A stretch of 12,431 bases of DNA from positions 1-12,431 of the forward strand of contig JALLBK010000534.1 in NCBI GenBank assembly GCA_036940085.1. The letters run 5' to 3'. Shown piece after piece: positions 1 to 7,177 of the stretch (position 1 is the first letter of the stretch; each line of letters opens with the position of its first letter). The position numbers were made by a program, and so were the translations under genes. This stretch comes from Discostella pseudostelligera (taxonomy: Eukaryota; Bacillariophyta; Thalassiosirophyceae; Thalassiosirales; Thalassiosiraceae). The notes under the pieces are model-generated. The model searched no databases. It worked only from the letters and a program-made list of their open reading frames with translations, and had not been told where the DNA came from.

Positions 1-297
1 ATCCGCATCTCCCTCTGATCCGACATCTGCTGGTGGGGGTGGAGGATCCAAATCATCCGTAGAAAAGTCAGAATCAGAGTCAGAATCAGAAGTCTCAATC
101 AAATTTGGTACATTTTCAATTCTGCGCGGATTTGGTGAGGTAGTAGCAGGGACAGAATCTCGTAGGCGACGAATTACACGGTCACGGCGTTCACGCTGTT
201 CAAGGAGACGAGTACGACGGTCACGGCGCTCTTCTTCATTCAACCACACATTATCAAAATGAGACAAATTAAATTCAAAATGAGTAGACGTTGTCAT
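1..297 (-). CDS. Partial hypothetical protein, N-terminal 99 codons
   Basis: An ATG at 297 opens a minus-strand frame with no stop down to base 1, so the 3' part of the gene lies outside the window. The protein is not recognised. Near residues 20-45 it has a very basic, charged helix-like stretch (WLNEEERRDRRTRLLEQ and similar). A Pro/Asn linker follows, then an alternating Ser-Asp run (SDSDSDSD) encoded by two perfect 12-bp repeats at 67-90, then a run of five prolines. The whole visible part looks disordered. The gene is head-to-head with the gene starting at 391, with 93 bp between the two ATGs. That suggests a shared bidirectional promoter and possibly two genes of one transposon; this link is inference only. 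There is no homology-based support, but an open frame of 99 codons with sharply biased composition is unlikely to be chance. Confidence 0.55.
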   Translation of the reverse strand, partial: MTTSTHFEFNLSHFDNVWLNEEERRDRRTRLLEQRERRDRVIRRLRDSVPATTSPNPRRIENVPNLIETSDSDSDSDFSTDDLDPPPPPADVGSEGDAD

Positions 298-390
298 ACT
301 GTACATCGACTGACACCAGACAATCAACAATGACATGAAAACTCGTCCATAATTCCATCATCGACTATCATTTCATGCCGATCATCGACA
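298..390. promoter_or_regulatory. Short divergent intergenic region
   Basis: These 93 bp separate the ATGs of two divergent genes and must hold both 5' untranslated regions and any shared promoter. The sequence is AT-rich and contains several ATCGAC/TCGAC repeats (around 306, 361 and 383). No TATA box or known factor site is clear. The promoter role is inferred from gene order only. Confidence 0.35.
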
Positions 391-1520
391 ATGAGTACTT
401 CAATGAATGAACGTGATTCCATTGCAGACAAAGATGCTCTGATTGAGCAATTGAGGGATGAACTAACTACACTGGGACGGCAAGTGGAAGAGTTTCAAGA
501 CCTCCGTATGTTGATTGTGAAAGTTTCTGGTAAGAATGGTGTTAGAAAACTTAAAGCAAAGGCGTTGATGACAAGTGATAGGGTGAATGGACATTGCATT
601 GGAACCTTCTTGCGTAACGTTCTCTGGCCTGACATCAAGATGATGCCCTCGAAGTGGCATAAATGGAGCAAGAACCCAAGGAGCATTTGTAAGCGCATCC
701 TTGGTTCAGTTGGAGTACCACGTGGTGTTACGGATGAGGATTATTGGTCGGGTGTGGCTGTGTCGAAGGCAAACGATAAGTTGTGTGCAATGCAGTCGAA
801 AATGAAACAGGCATTGTTTGACCGCTTTGCAGGTAAGAGAATGAAATCAAGCAACAAGTGTAGTATCACGACTCTAATAATGTTGTTCTTTATTCCTGTT
901 GATTCCAGAGGACCAGAAGAACGAAGTGGGTGTGCTGGTGGAGTATGACGATGGAGTGGTATTGCCAAGCGCACAAGGTTGGGTATCCTGCAATATCGTA
1001 CATCCGAGTTACAGTGATGCTGAGCCCTTGCTACTACACTTTCTTGATAAGTACACGATGATCATTGTAGGTGGGTCAAAGGCTATGAGGAAGTACTGCA
1101 AGATCAACAAGGGCAAGACACTACTAGATCGAGTTACAGAATCAGACATCACATTATGAAAATTCATACTATGTGTGGATGGAGGAGATTGTCAAGTTGG
1201 GCACCTGTGCTACTGTCGCAGAGAAGAAGGCATTCAAACATGTTGCTCAGAACAAGTACCATGTACAACGAGGAACCCGTCTTCCACTCTACTCTGATGG
1301 TTGGACACCAGAAGGCCGTAAACGCNACAGTTATGTTCGCAATGTCACAGATGCAAGTGAACATGATGATAATGTGGAGACGTCGGATGATGATGATGAC
1401 GACTGCATTGTGCATCTAGCCGGTGACAACGACGACTTCCTTGATGGTGACAGTGATGCTGCTTGGGCGGATTCGGAGGAGCAAGGACGTGAGAAACGAA
1501 TGAGGGTGGTGCCCATGTGA
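391..1520 (+). CDS. Hypothetical, possibly transposon-associated protein; one intron, one frameshift
   Basis: I do not recognise this family. Exon 1 runs 391-832. A GTAAGA donor and a TTCCAG acceptor define a 76-bp intron, and exon 2 starts at 909, restoring the frame through a split GAG codon. The frame continues as EDQKNEVGVLVEYDDG to SDI, then meets a TGA at 1157. From 1152 another frame carries on sensibly (HYENSYYVWMEEIVKLG) to a TGA at 1518-1520. One extra base near 1151 explains this, and the full product would then be about 350 residues. The protein has an N-terminal coiled-coil-like segment (residues ~10-45), a Trp-rich middle (WPDIKMMPSKWHKWSK), and a very acidic tail with six consecutive Asp. 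The N at 1326 leaves one codon unread. The frameshift may be a base-call error or real decay. The proximity of a retrotransposon and the head-to-head partner suggest a mobile-element gene, but this is inference. Confidence 0.55.
833..908 (+). other. Intron in the 391-1520 gene
   Basis: The donor is GTAAGA, directly after GCAG, and the acceptor is TTCCAG before AGGACC. The length is 76 bp. Splicing joins two frames that otherwise end separately, and the joined reading is smooth (FDRFAG lost, FAEDQKNEV gained). Unspliced, the frame runs into a low-quality tail and stops at 948. No transcript evidence is available here. Confidence 0.65.
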
Positions 1521-1960
1521 GGTGATAGCATGAAGTATTTTAGATGTTTACATGACGTAGTAATGTTGTTTGTTTAAATTTATAAGTTCAACGGACTTGT
1601 ATTGGGATAGATGATGCATTAACTACAAAATGGTTGAAAGACCGTCTCGTTTAGGTTTGTTGAGTGCAACAACTTAGTGTTGTATGTGATGAACAGAAGA
1701 CAATGGATTTGGGACATAAACGGATGTACCAATTCGATTTGTATCGAAAATATAATTTAAACCAAATAAGTATATATGTCCGATACATATCTACTATGTA
1801 CAATAGTTTGATCGACTATGAACGAGTGTTAAGTTTACCCATTAGCACAAGTAGAGATCAACTATTTATGGCCGATGTAAGATCATCGCACCTCCGGGGC
1901 ATGACAAGTTGATCCAAAATGTCCCATTGATCGACCAGTCCCATGTGAGAGTTTCTGATG
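1521..1960. other. AT-rich stretch without a supported gene
   Basis: The stretch lies between the end of the hypothetical gene and the first recognisable copia codons. It is AT-rich, particularly 1730-1900. An 82-codon frame at 1664-1912 uses a non-ATG start, has no recognisable motif and is not supported. The last ~60 bases may still derive from the reverse transcriptase region of the downstream retroelement, but all three frames carry stops and nothing can be matched. No terminal inverted repeats were found by eye. Confidence 0.4.
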
Positions 1961-2640
1961 CCTGATGGTGAACAAACTAGCGGAACCATAAACTATACCA
2001 GTGCTGTTGGGATGCTTCTCTATTTGAGCGCTCATTCACGTCCAGATCTCTCCTTTGTCGTGCACCAGTGCGTGCGATATACTTTTGCTCCAACAAAGCA
2101 TCATGAAAAGGCTTTTTTGCGTCAACCCGTCTGATGCTCTTCATCTCAATTGCTACCCCAATGCAGACTTTGCTGGGCTCTGGAAACACGAAGACAGCAA
2201 TGATCCCCACTGCGTCCGCAGTCGAACTGGGCATGTCATCACACTTGCCCACTGCCCTGTCATCTGGGCGAGCAAAATGCAGACGGAGATCGCGCTGCTT
2301 TCGACCATGGAGGCAGAATACATTGCTCTCAGCACTGCCTGCCGTGATCTCTTCCCTCTCATGGACAAGCTTGTTGAAATCACCGCACACTTGGATATAC
2401 CTTTTGTGGCCGCTTCAAATGTACATGTTCGGATTCACGAGGATAATGCCGGGGCTCTTGTCCTCGGAAAGTTGGAACCCCGTCGGATGACCCCTCGATC
2501 AAAGCACTATGCGGTAAAGTATCATTGGTTTCGTGAACATCTGAGCCCTCGGAATATTTAATTGGTCAAGATTGCATCTGAGAATCAACTCGGTGATATC
2601 TGCACCAAAGGCCTCGGCGGGACTGCTTCCCATCATCAGC
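1961..2640 (+). pseudogene. Copia pol remnant (RT end plus RNase H), broken
   Basis: Two blocks of one ancestral coding sequence sit in different frames. The first block, in the frame of 1961, meets a TGA at 2132-2134. The second block is in the frame of 2055 and has its family match from about 2124 to 2558. In copia elements a stretch around a YLKGT-like motif joins these blocks; here it is gone, so a deletion of roughly 40 bases, not a simple one-base shift, is the better explanation. The second block is stopped by TAA at 2559-2561 in a codon position where the family usually has a sense codon, and the same frame then continues with the conserved C-terminal tail. Both changes rule out a working product. 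Confidence 0.85.
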
Positions 2641-2644
2641 TCTC

Positions 2645-2653
2645 AAGAGGGAG
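2645..2653 (+). other. Polypurine tract of the retrotransposon
   Basis: The nine-base purine run AAGAGGGAG lies directly before TGTAG. In LTR elements this arrangement marks the plus-strand primer site just before the 3' LTR. The position, directly after the pol tail, fits. Confidence 0.65.
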
Positions 2654-2899
2654 TGTAGAGGTTGCTCCACGTGGCGTGTGTCTGTCCGCCACCTGCATAT
2701 TCATAGTAGAGTTATCGCAGCGAAGTGTCACCGTGGTGTCACGAGATCTGCCCAGTGTGGCGGCCGTGACGACAAAGATCGAAAGATCTTTGCTCTTCGC
2801 TTTTCATCATAAATCGAATTAGCCAATGCAATTGATTTATCATCGATATTGCAGTCCAATATCTCTCTCAATCAGCTCTAGTCTGCATTGACCATTACA
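2654..2899 (+). repeat. Probable 3' LTR of the copia remnant
   Basis: The left edge is TGTAGAGG, directly after the polypurine tract. The right edge is placed at CCATTACA, giving a 4-bp inverted repeat (TGTA/TACA) and a length of 246 bp. The right edge is the weaker call because no second LTR is present for comparison. Inside, GTGTCAC occurs twice, 11 bp apart (near 2727 and 2738), and a perfect hairpin lies at 2773-2792. Confidence 0.5.
2773..2792 (+). other. Perfect 8-bp hairpin with GAAA loop inside the LTR
   Basis: The sequence CAAAGATC-GAAA-GATCTTTG forms an uninterrupted 8-bp stem closed by a GNRA-type tetraloop. In RNA this would be a stable small hairpin. It falls in the middle of the LTR, where the transcript's R/U5 region could lie. 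Its role is unknown. Confidence 0.6.
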
Positions 2900-3271
2900 A
2901 GAAGGTCTCCGATGACTTGATCGCCAGTGAGTAAGTTGTTGTCGGGTGAGTCGTCTCGCTTGTGGCATCGCATGTATTTCTTACTCTACGTTCAAACTTT
3001 TGGAGATGCTTGTCGGCAAAGGCCGTGAGAAGGAATGACCCCATGACGACGATGACCGATGAAGCACGGTAGATATGATATTGCCTTTTAGTATATTAGT
3101 GGTAACTACGTCAATTGGTATGGATACACGCTCCTACGCCGCGGCTTGCATACTACCGCCCAACCTCCGCCAACAGAATCGCACGACGCTCTCTCTGAAA
3201 ATATGGTGTGATGTCCATCGATCCGCCGTACGATCACCCAATCTAGCGCACAAAGAATATTTCATCCTACG
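2900..3271. other. Intergenic region before the SET gene
   Basis: The 372 bp between the proposed LTR end and the SET-domain ATG hold no recognisable gene. A 91-codon frame at 3075-3350 overlaps the SET gene start in another frame and has no motif. The region must include the promoter and 5' UTR of the SET gene; no TATA or other known element stands out. Confidence 0.4.
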
Positions 3272-4312
3272 ATGCACCCCCTCCACTCGATTTGTTGGCG
3301 TCGATGCCATGCACTTGTCGTTATTTCAATCGCAGTGGTATGCACGGTAGTCTCCGTCCTGGGAGAGGATGCATGTAATGAATCAGAATCACTTGGAGGG
3401 AATGTATGTGCTCCGATTTCTGACGAGGCTCATCGTAGCGTTAACGATCCAACAAGCGGAGCATCTGGTGATGCTGTTGGTTCGGAGCACCCGATATGGT
3501 GGAATTATAGCGCAGACCAATTATTTGATTACTTCGAATGTGCTGAAATAATCTACGGGTATGGATATGGTGAAGATTATTCTGAAGATGACTCCGAGGA
3601 TGATTCAGGCGACGATGATTACGTTCACGAGGAGAATACCGAAGTCGATGATGTCGTCTCTGAGGCTCAGCTACATAAAATTCATCAACAGTGGTCAGAT
3701 ATTCGTGAGAAGTATATTAAGGAAGTGAATCTTGTTCCAATTGTTCATGAAGAAATTATTGATACCGGAAGTGAAGAAGGAGAGTCGGAAAAAGAGCTGA
3801 ACATTCGACAAACTTCGCGCGGTGTGTCGGCCATAGTTGTACCCACCCGAATAGGCGATGCAGGCCCAAAGAAGGGAAGGGGATTATTTGCAACAGAACC
3901 GATGCGAAAAGGAACATTGGTAAGCAATAAGGACAATGGTAGCACGGGCATATTCAAGGTGGGACATTCGTGGCGTGAGTTCGCCGTCTCGTTACCCAGG
4001 GAGACTGCATGCAAGTTCATAGAGTGGAGCTGGGTCCAAACTGTACCTCCCCTTGATGAGATGGATGATGATATTAGGAATGGTCTAACGATATTTTTTG
4101 CCTCTGATGAGAGTAGCCTCATGAATGGTGCTGATTGGGATGAAGTGGAAGCTAATGTTCGATGTGGGTCGCCACCAAAGCACGACGGAGATGAGTGGGG
4201 CCCATGTCGATTCCACTACTATGCAGTTCGTGATATTGCAGTAGGGGAAGAGCTGCTCATCAATTATGGGGACTTTGAAGATGTCGATCTATGGACGGAA
4301 TTTGGTCTTTGA
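3272..4312 (+). CDS. SET-domain protein with signal-peptide-like N-terminus
   Basis: The frame encodes 346 residues in one exon. Residues 14-31 form a hydrophobic stretch (ALVVISIAVVCTVVSVLG) after a short basic head, as in a signal peptide or signal anchor. An acidic low-complexity segment follows (residues ~100-127, rich in Asp/Glu/Tyr). The SET domain spans about 188-335. It starts with KKGRGLFATEPMRKG and ends with GEELLINYGDF, which holds the conserved catalytic-type Tyr. SET proteins are usually lysine methyltransferases that use S-adenosylmethionine. The usual NHS motif is altered here: the matching spot reads LMNGAD, keeping Asn but losing His-Ser. Activity is therefore uncertain. There are no pre-SET or post-SET cysteine clusters. 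The ATG at 3272 has A at -3 and gives the hydrophobic N-terminus. A secretory or plastid location, rather than nuclear, is inferred. Confidence 0.85.
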   Translation: MHPLHSICWRRCHALVVISIAVVCTVVSVLGEDACNESESLGGNVCAPISDEAHRSVNDPTSGASGDAVGSEHPIWWNYSADQLFDYFECAEIIYGYGYGEDYSEDDSEDDSGDDDYVHEENTEVDDVVSEAQLHKIHQQWSDIREKYIKEVNLVPIVHEEIIDTGSEEGESEKELNIRQTSRGVSAIVVPTRIGDAGPKKGRGLFATEPMRKGTLVSNKDNGSTGIFKVGHSWREFAVSLPRETACKFIEWSWVQTVPPLDEMDDDIRNGLTIFFASDESSLMNGADWDEVEANVRCGSPPKHDGDEWGPCRFHYYAVRDIAVGEELLINYGDFEDVDLWTEFGL

Positions 4313-5229
4313 TTCGAGATCGTGTACATCATGCCAAAATGTTGTCGGCAAGTGTGGATGACTCGATGAATTCGGTGTCTTTTATTGATTTTTGACGAAG
4401 GCGTTCATGCACAATTTTATTCAATGGAAAGAGATTTCGATGAGGCAGAACACAGTAGATATTAGATAGGCAGAACGGAACCAGCGTTGAATTCGGACTT
4501 TACATGCACCCGATGCAATTCACTCTCGATTCAGTCCTGAAGGTTCGGGCGACGGATATCATATGAACGATGTACAACACGAATTAACAGAATAAAGCAA
4601 GATATGGCAGATGGTAGATGGTAGATGGTAGTCCTACTCTTTGGTCCATCACCATGGTCGCCTATCGTCCGTGGCCTGCGTGCAGCTGCAGATAGATTCT
4701 GCAAATTTGCCAATTCGTTCCATTTTGCTTTTTGCCTTTTTTGTCGACCAAAAATTTAGGAGTAGTCCGATTCGTTCGCGATATTTTGCGATGCCCCAAA
4801 ATGAATTCCAACCAAGGATTGCCTCCATTTCAAAATTTCCGTTCAGTGGTCATTTGGTTGAAGGTGATGTGGCTATTAATCAACAAAGGAATTGGTATCT
4901 CTCTCTACGCTGCATCTGCTTTTGAGACTCCAACCAGTAGCATCGCTTATTATCGCTCAACGATGCATGGAGATTCAACGTGCCGAGCGATGCAGGCCGA
5001 TGATGCGATGCCCTCTCCGATTCATCCTTGTGACTGCCATCTCCACACAACAACAATCATTCATTCATTCAACTCAAGAGATTCCAGATTCCACCTTCGC
5101 ATCAATTCATCGTCACCATCGTCGTCTCTCGTTGTCTCAACTCACGACCACCTCCACCTCGCCCAAAAGAACATCATAATTCGGAACAAGCCCAACTCAT
5201 CTCAATTCATATCATATCTAGACGACGCG
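4313..5229. other. Intergenic region with 5' leader of the bestrophin gene
   Basis: This 917-bp stretch holds the 3' UTR of the SET gene and the promoter and leader of the bestrophin gene. A short tandem repeat lies at 4604-4631. The bestrophin frame stays open back to an ATG at 4732, but the extra residues are low in hydrophobicity, have no motif, and would bury the signal peptide, so they are treated as leader. An ATTC triplet repeat lies near 5060-5072. No RNA gene was seen. Confidence 0.4.
4604..4631 (+). repeat. Short 7-bp tandem repeat
   Basis: Four copies of a 7-bp unit lie end to end: one ATGGCAG followed by three perfect ATGGTAG. This is a minor minisatellite-like run in noncoding DNA between the SET and bestrophin genes. 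Confidence 0.85.
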
Positions 5230-6758
5230 ATGAATTGCAATAGAGCTTTACGGTGTCTTCTTGCTGGGGTTCTGGCAGCCTCGGCCGTCGAGGCCTTGGC
5301 GCCATCCGTAATATCATTATCGGCATTCAACCGCCGGTTACCATCGTCTTCCTCTCGTTTCTATCAAGAAGCCCCATTAGACACCGATGCTGGAGTGTAC
5401 GTCCTCAATCCAATAGTAGACCTTCCCGAGCCAACATTCCCAGATTCATTATGCCTCACGGAAGAACTCGACGCGGAGGTAGACACATTTGCGAGTCCAA
5501 ATGATAAGCGTTACAGCGCATCTGACTGGATTCACAACATGGTGTCGCTCCCCAATTCTGGAATATTGCGCGAGATTAAGGGACCAGTGGGATGGATTAC
5601 GGCTTGGTCGACCTTGGTCTCCATTGTGTATAAGATGTGTGACATTGGGGGGTTCGCTAACGTCGCCAGGAAGATGTGCCTGGGCTCAACCCCACACTCT
5701 TTGATTGCAAGCTCAATTGGATTGTTGCTTGTATTTCGAACAAACTCCGCGTACCAACAATTTAGGGTAAGTTAGCGTAGCTTCCATTGCAGTCAGCTTG
5801 CAACATTATACCATTGTCTCATCATCTGTCTTGTTGATTATACAACCATACTCAGGAGGGACGCAAAACATGGGAGCAAATCCTCAACACATCTCGTGAT
5901 GTCACTCGAATGACCTCCGTCTATGAGCGCGAGATTGGGCCCAAGAGAAAGCAGAGGATCCAGCGATTATTAGCTGCATTTCCCTACCTTCTACATCATC
6001 ACATCCAGCCTCGGTGCCTCGATCATTCCCAGTGTGAAGCGATGAAAGGCACTCCTCATGCCTTACTGTTGAATGAACCACGTTCATCCAATAGCATTAA
6101 ATTCGAGAAGAGAAAGACCAAGAACGCGAGAGAGTGTTGGGTCGACAAACGATCTCTTCCGTGGTGTTTACTACCGGACTCTGTCCTCAACAAATGCGCC
6201 CAGTCTCACAACCGTCCACTGTGGGTCACTGATCGCCTAGGCCTCGAATTCTCCGAGATTGCCTACTGTAATAACTGGAGCTCGCGAGAGAGATTGGAAC
6301 TTCTGAAGTGCGCTAGTAAATTAACCGAGTGCATCGGACACTGTGAACGACTTCACCAGACGGCAGTACCATTGAACTACGCTCGTCATGCACTGAGATC
6401 GTTAACGTTGTGGTCGTTCACTCTTCCCTTTGGCTTGATAGATAAGCTTGGTCTGCTAACGGGGCCCACTGTTGGTATGGTGGCCTGGTTGATGTTTGGA
6501 GTTTACCAGATTGGTCATACGATCGAGGATCCATTCGCTGGGTCACTCCGACTAACCGACATGTGCAATTCCATCTACCGCGACGTCATGTATGGTGATA
6601 GAAATGAAGCAGGCATGAGAAGAGAAAGCGCATTCCGTAAGGACGGTGAGAAGGATAATGATTGGGATTCTGTCGGCGACGCATTTGGTCTGGGTTGGAC
6701 AGTGCGGGCGAAAGAGAATATGGAACATTTCACAGAGCAGCTCGTTTTAACTCCTTGA
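5230..6758 (+). CDS. Bestrophin-like anion channel, plastid-targeted
   Basis: Join 5230-5766 and 5856-6758; the product is 479 residues. Residues 1-22 are a signal peptide (MNCNRALRC, then LLAGVLAASAVEA). The predicted cut is before LAPS, an ASAFAP-like junction with Leu at +1, followed by a Ser/Arg-rich transit stretch. The channel domain carries family hallmarks: RTNSAYQQFREGRKTW across the splice site, LGLEFSEIA, a CERLHQTAVPLNYARH segment, LPFGLIDKLG, and GVYQIGHTIEDPF, plus several hydrophobic helices. Bestrophins form pentameric anion channels (chloride, bicarbonate). Plant and algal members act in thylakoids, in ion balance or bicarbonate supply to the lumen, so a role in photosynthetic ion or carbon handling is plausible here. 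The substrate cannot be read from sequence. A poorly conserved insert of charged residues lies around 215-280. The start at 5230 was chosen because it places the signal peptide at the N-terminus. Confidence 0.9.
5767..5855 (+). other. Intron in the bestrophin gene
   Basis: This 89-bp phase-0 intron has donor GTAAGT and acceptor ACTCAG. Splicing joins SAYQQFR directly to EGRKTW, rebuilding the conserved bestrophin block; the unspliced frame stops three codons into the intron, at TAG 5773-5775. The family match across the junction makes this call strong. Confidence 0.92.
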
Positions 6759-6972
6759 GAGCGACGGCACTGACAAAATCAATAGACTCTGTAGTGACAG
6801 AACCCATAGACAAATAATAGAATATACTCGCTCATAGATCATAGATGAATATATTATCTTCATGACCTCATGTTGCCTCTGTAGCATTGAGTGCTCGATG
6901 CATGCCTCGATCGAATGAGTGAAGGCGAGGCTAGACGAGGACTCTCCATCCACGTGTAATCCAGCAACTCCG

Positions 6973-6986
6973 AATATGGCGGGAAA
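6973..6986 (+). promoter_or_regulatory. E2F-like element, copy 1
   Basis: The 14-mer AATATGGCGGGAAA contains GGCGGGAAA, the reverse complement of TTTCCCGCC, which matches the E2F/DP consensus TTTSSCGC. An exact second copy lies 44 bp downstream. Confidence 0.6.
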
Positions 6987-6993
6987 GTCCGAC

Positions 6994-7009
6994 GCGCGAA
7001 CTGCGCGAA
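6994..7009 (+). promoter_or_regulatory. Paired GCGCGAA motifs
   Basis: GCGCGAA occurs at 6994-7000 and again at 7003-7009. Its reverse complement, TTCGCGC, resembles the core of variant E2F sites. The pair sits between the two long E2F-like copies. Function is inferred from clustering. Confidence 0.4.
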
Positions 7010-7016
7010 GCTTCTT

Positions 7017-7030
7017 AATATGGCGGGAAA
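7017..7030 (+). promoter_or_regulatory. E2F-like element, copy 2
   Basis: This is an exact repeat of the 14-mer AATATGGCGGGAAA, in the same orientation as copy 1. It is followed directly by TTTCGCC, another half-site-like run. Confidence 0.6.
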
Positions 7031-7042
7031 TTTCGCCACTGC

Positions 7043-7055
7043 TTTCTCGCCATAT
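7043..7055 (-). promoter_or_regulatory. E2F-like element, inverted copy 3
   Basis: On the minus strand this reads ATATGGCGAGAAA, one base different from ATATGGCGGGAAA in copies 1 and 2. It is in opposite orientation and 12 bp past copy 2. The flanking ATAT is also kept, so the conserved unit is wider than the E2F core. Confidence 0.5.
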
Positions 7056-7177
7056 CCACCACCATTGAACCGACCGTAACCATAAAATCCACATATCGAC
7101 ATCTATCCACCCACCATCGACATCGTCGGCGGCGTACCACCTATCATTACATTAAAACGTTCAAGCCGACGAAGTTA

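Larger units (their letters stand above)
1961..2899 (+). mobile_element. Degraded Ty1/copia retrotransposon, 3' end only
   Basis: This is the tail of a copia-type pol followed by a probable 3' LTR. Codons from 1961 read PDGEQTSG, then NYTSAVGMLLYLSAHSRPDL, the conserved reverse-transcriptase end just before RNase H. From about 2124 the frame changes and the RNase H domain follows: YPNADFAGLW, a TGHVI/WASKMQ segment, LSTMEAEYIAL (the catalytic Glu region), HEDNAGAL, and SKHYAVKYHWFRE. A short segment normally present between these blocks is missing. A TAA at 2559-2561 interrupts the frame just before LVKIASENQLGDICTKGL, the usual integrated-tail motif. A polypurine tract and LTR-like sequence follow. 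The gag, protease, integrase and 5' LTR are absent from the window. The element is therefore a non-autonomous remnant. Confidence 0.9.
6759..7177. promoter_or_regulatory. Intergenic region with promoter of the RRM gene
   Basis: The first half is the AT-rich 3' UTR of the bestrophin gene. The second half, 6970-7060, carries a dense set of GC-rich E2F-like elements described separately. The distance from the last element to the RRM gene ATG is about 120 bp, a usual promoter distance in compact genomes. Confidence 0.55.

Noticed and set aside
1664..1912. 82-codon plus-strand frame in the AT-rich stretch
   Set aside because: It needs a non-ATG start, shows no motif and lies in AT-rich sequence between two repeat-type regions.
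1977..2390. 137-codon minus-strand frame opposite the copia remnant
   Set aside because: It is antisense to a clear RNase H coding sequence and has no motif of its own.
3075..3350. 91-codon plus-strand frame overlapping the SET gene start
   Set aside because: It runs into the SET gene in a different frame and has no recognisable content.
4732..5229. In-frame N-terminal extension of the bestrophin frame to an ATG at 4732
   Set aside because: The extra 166 residues have no motif, look like translated leader, and would place the clear signal peptide in the interior of the protein. The ATG at 5230 is the better start.
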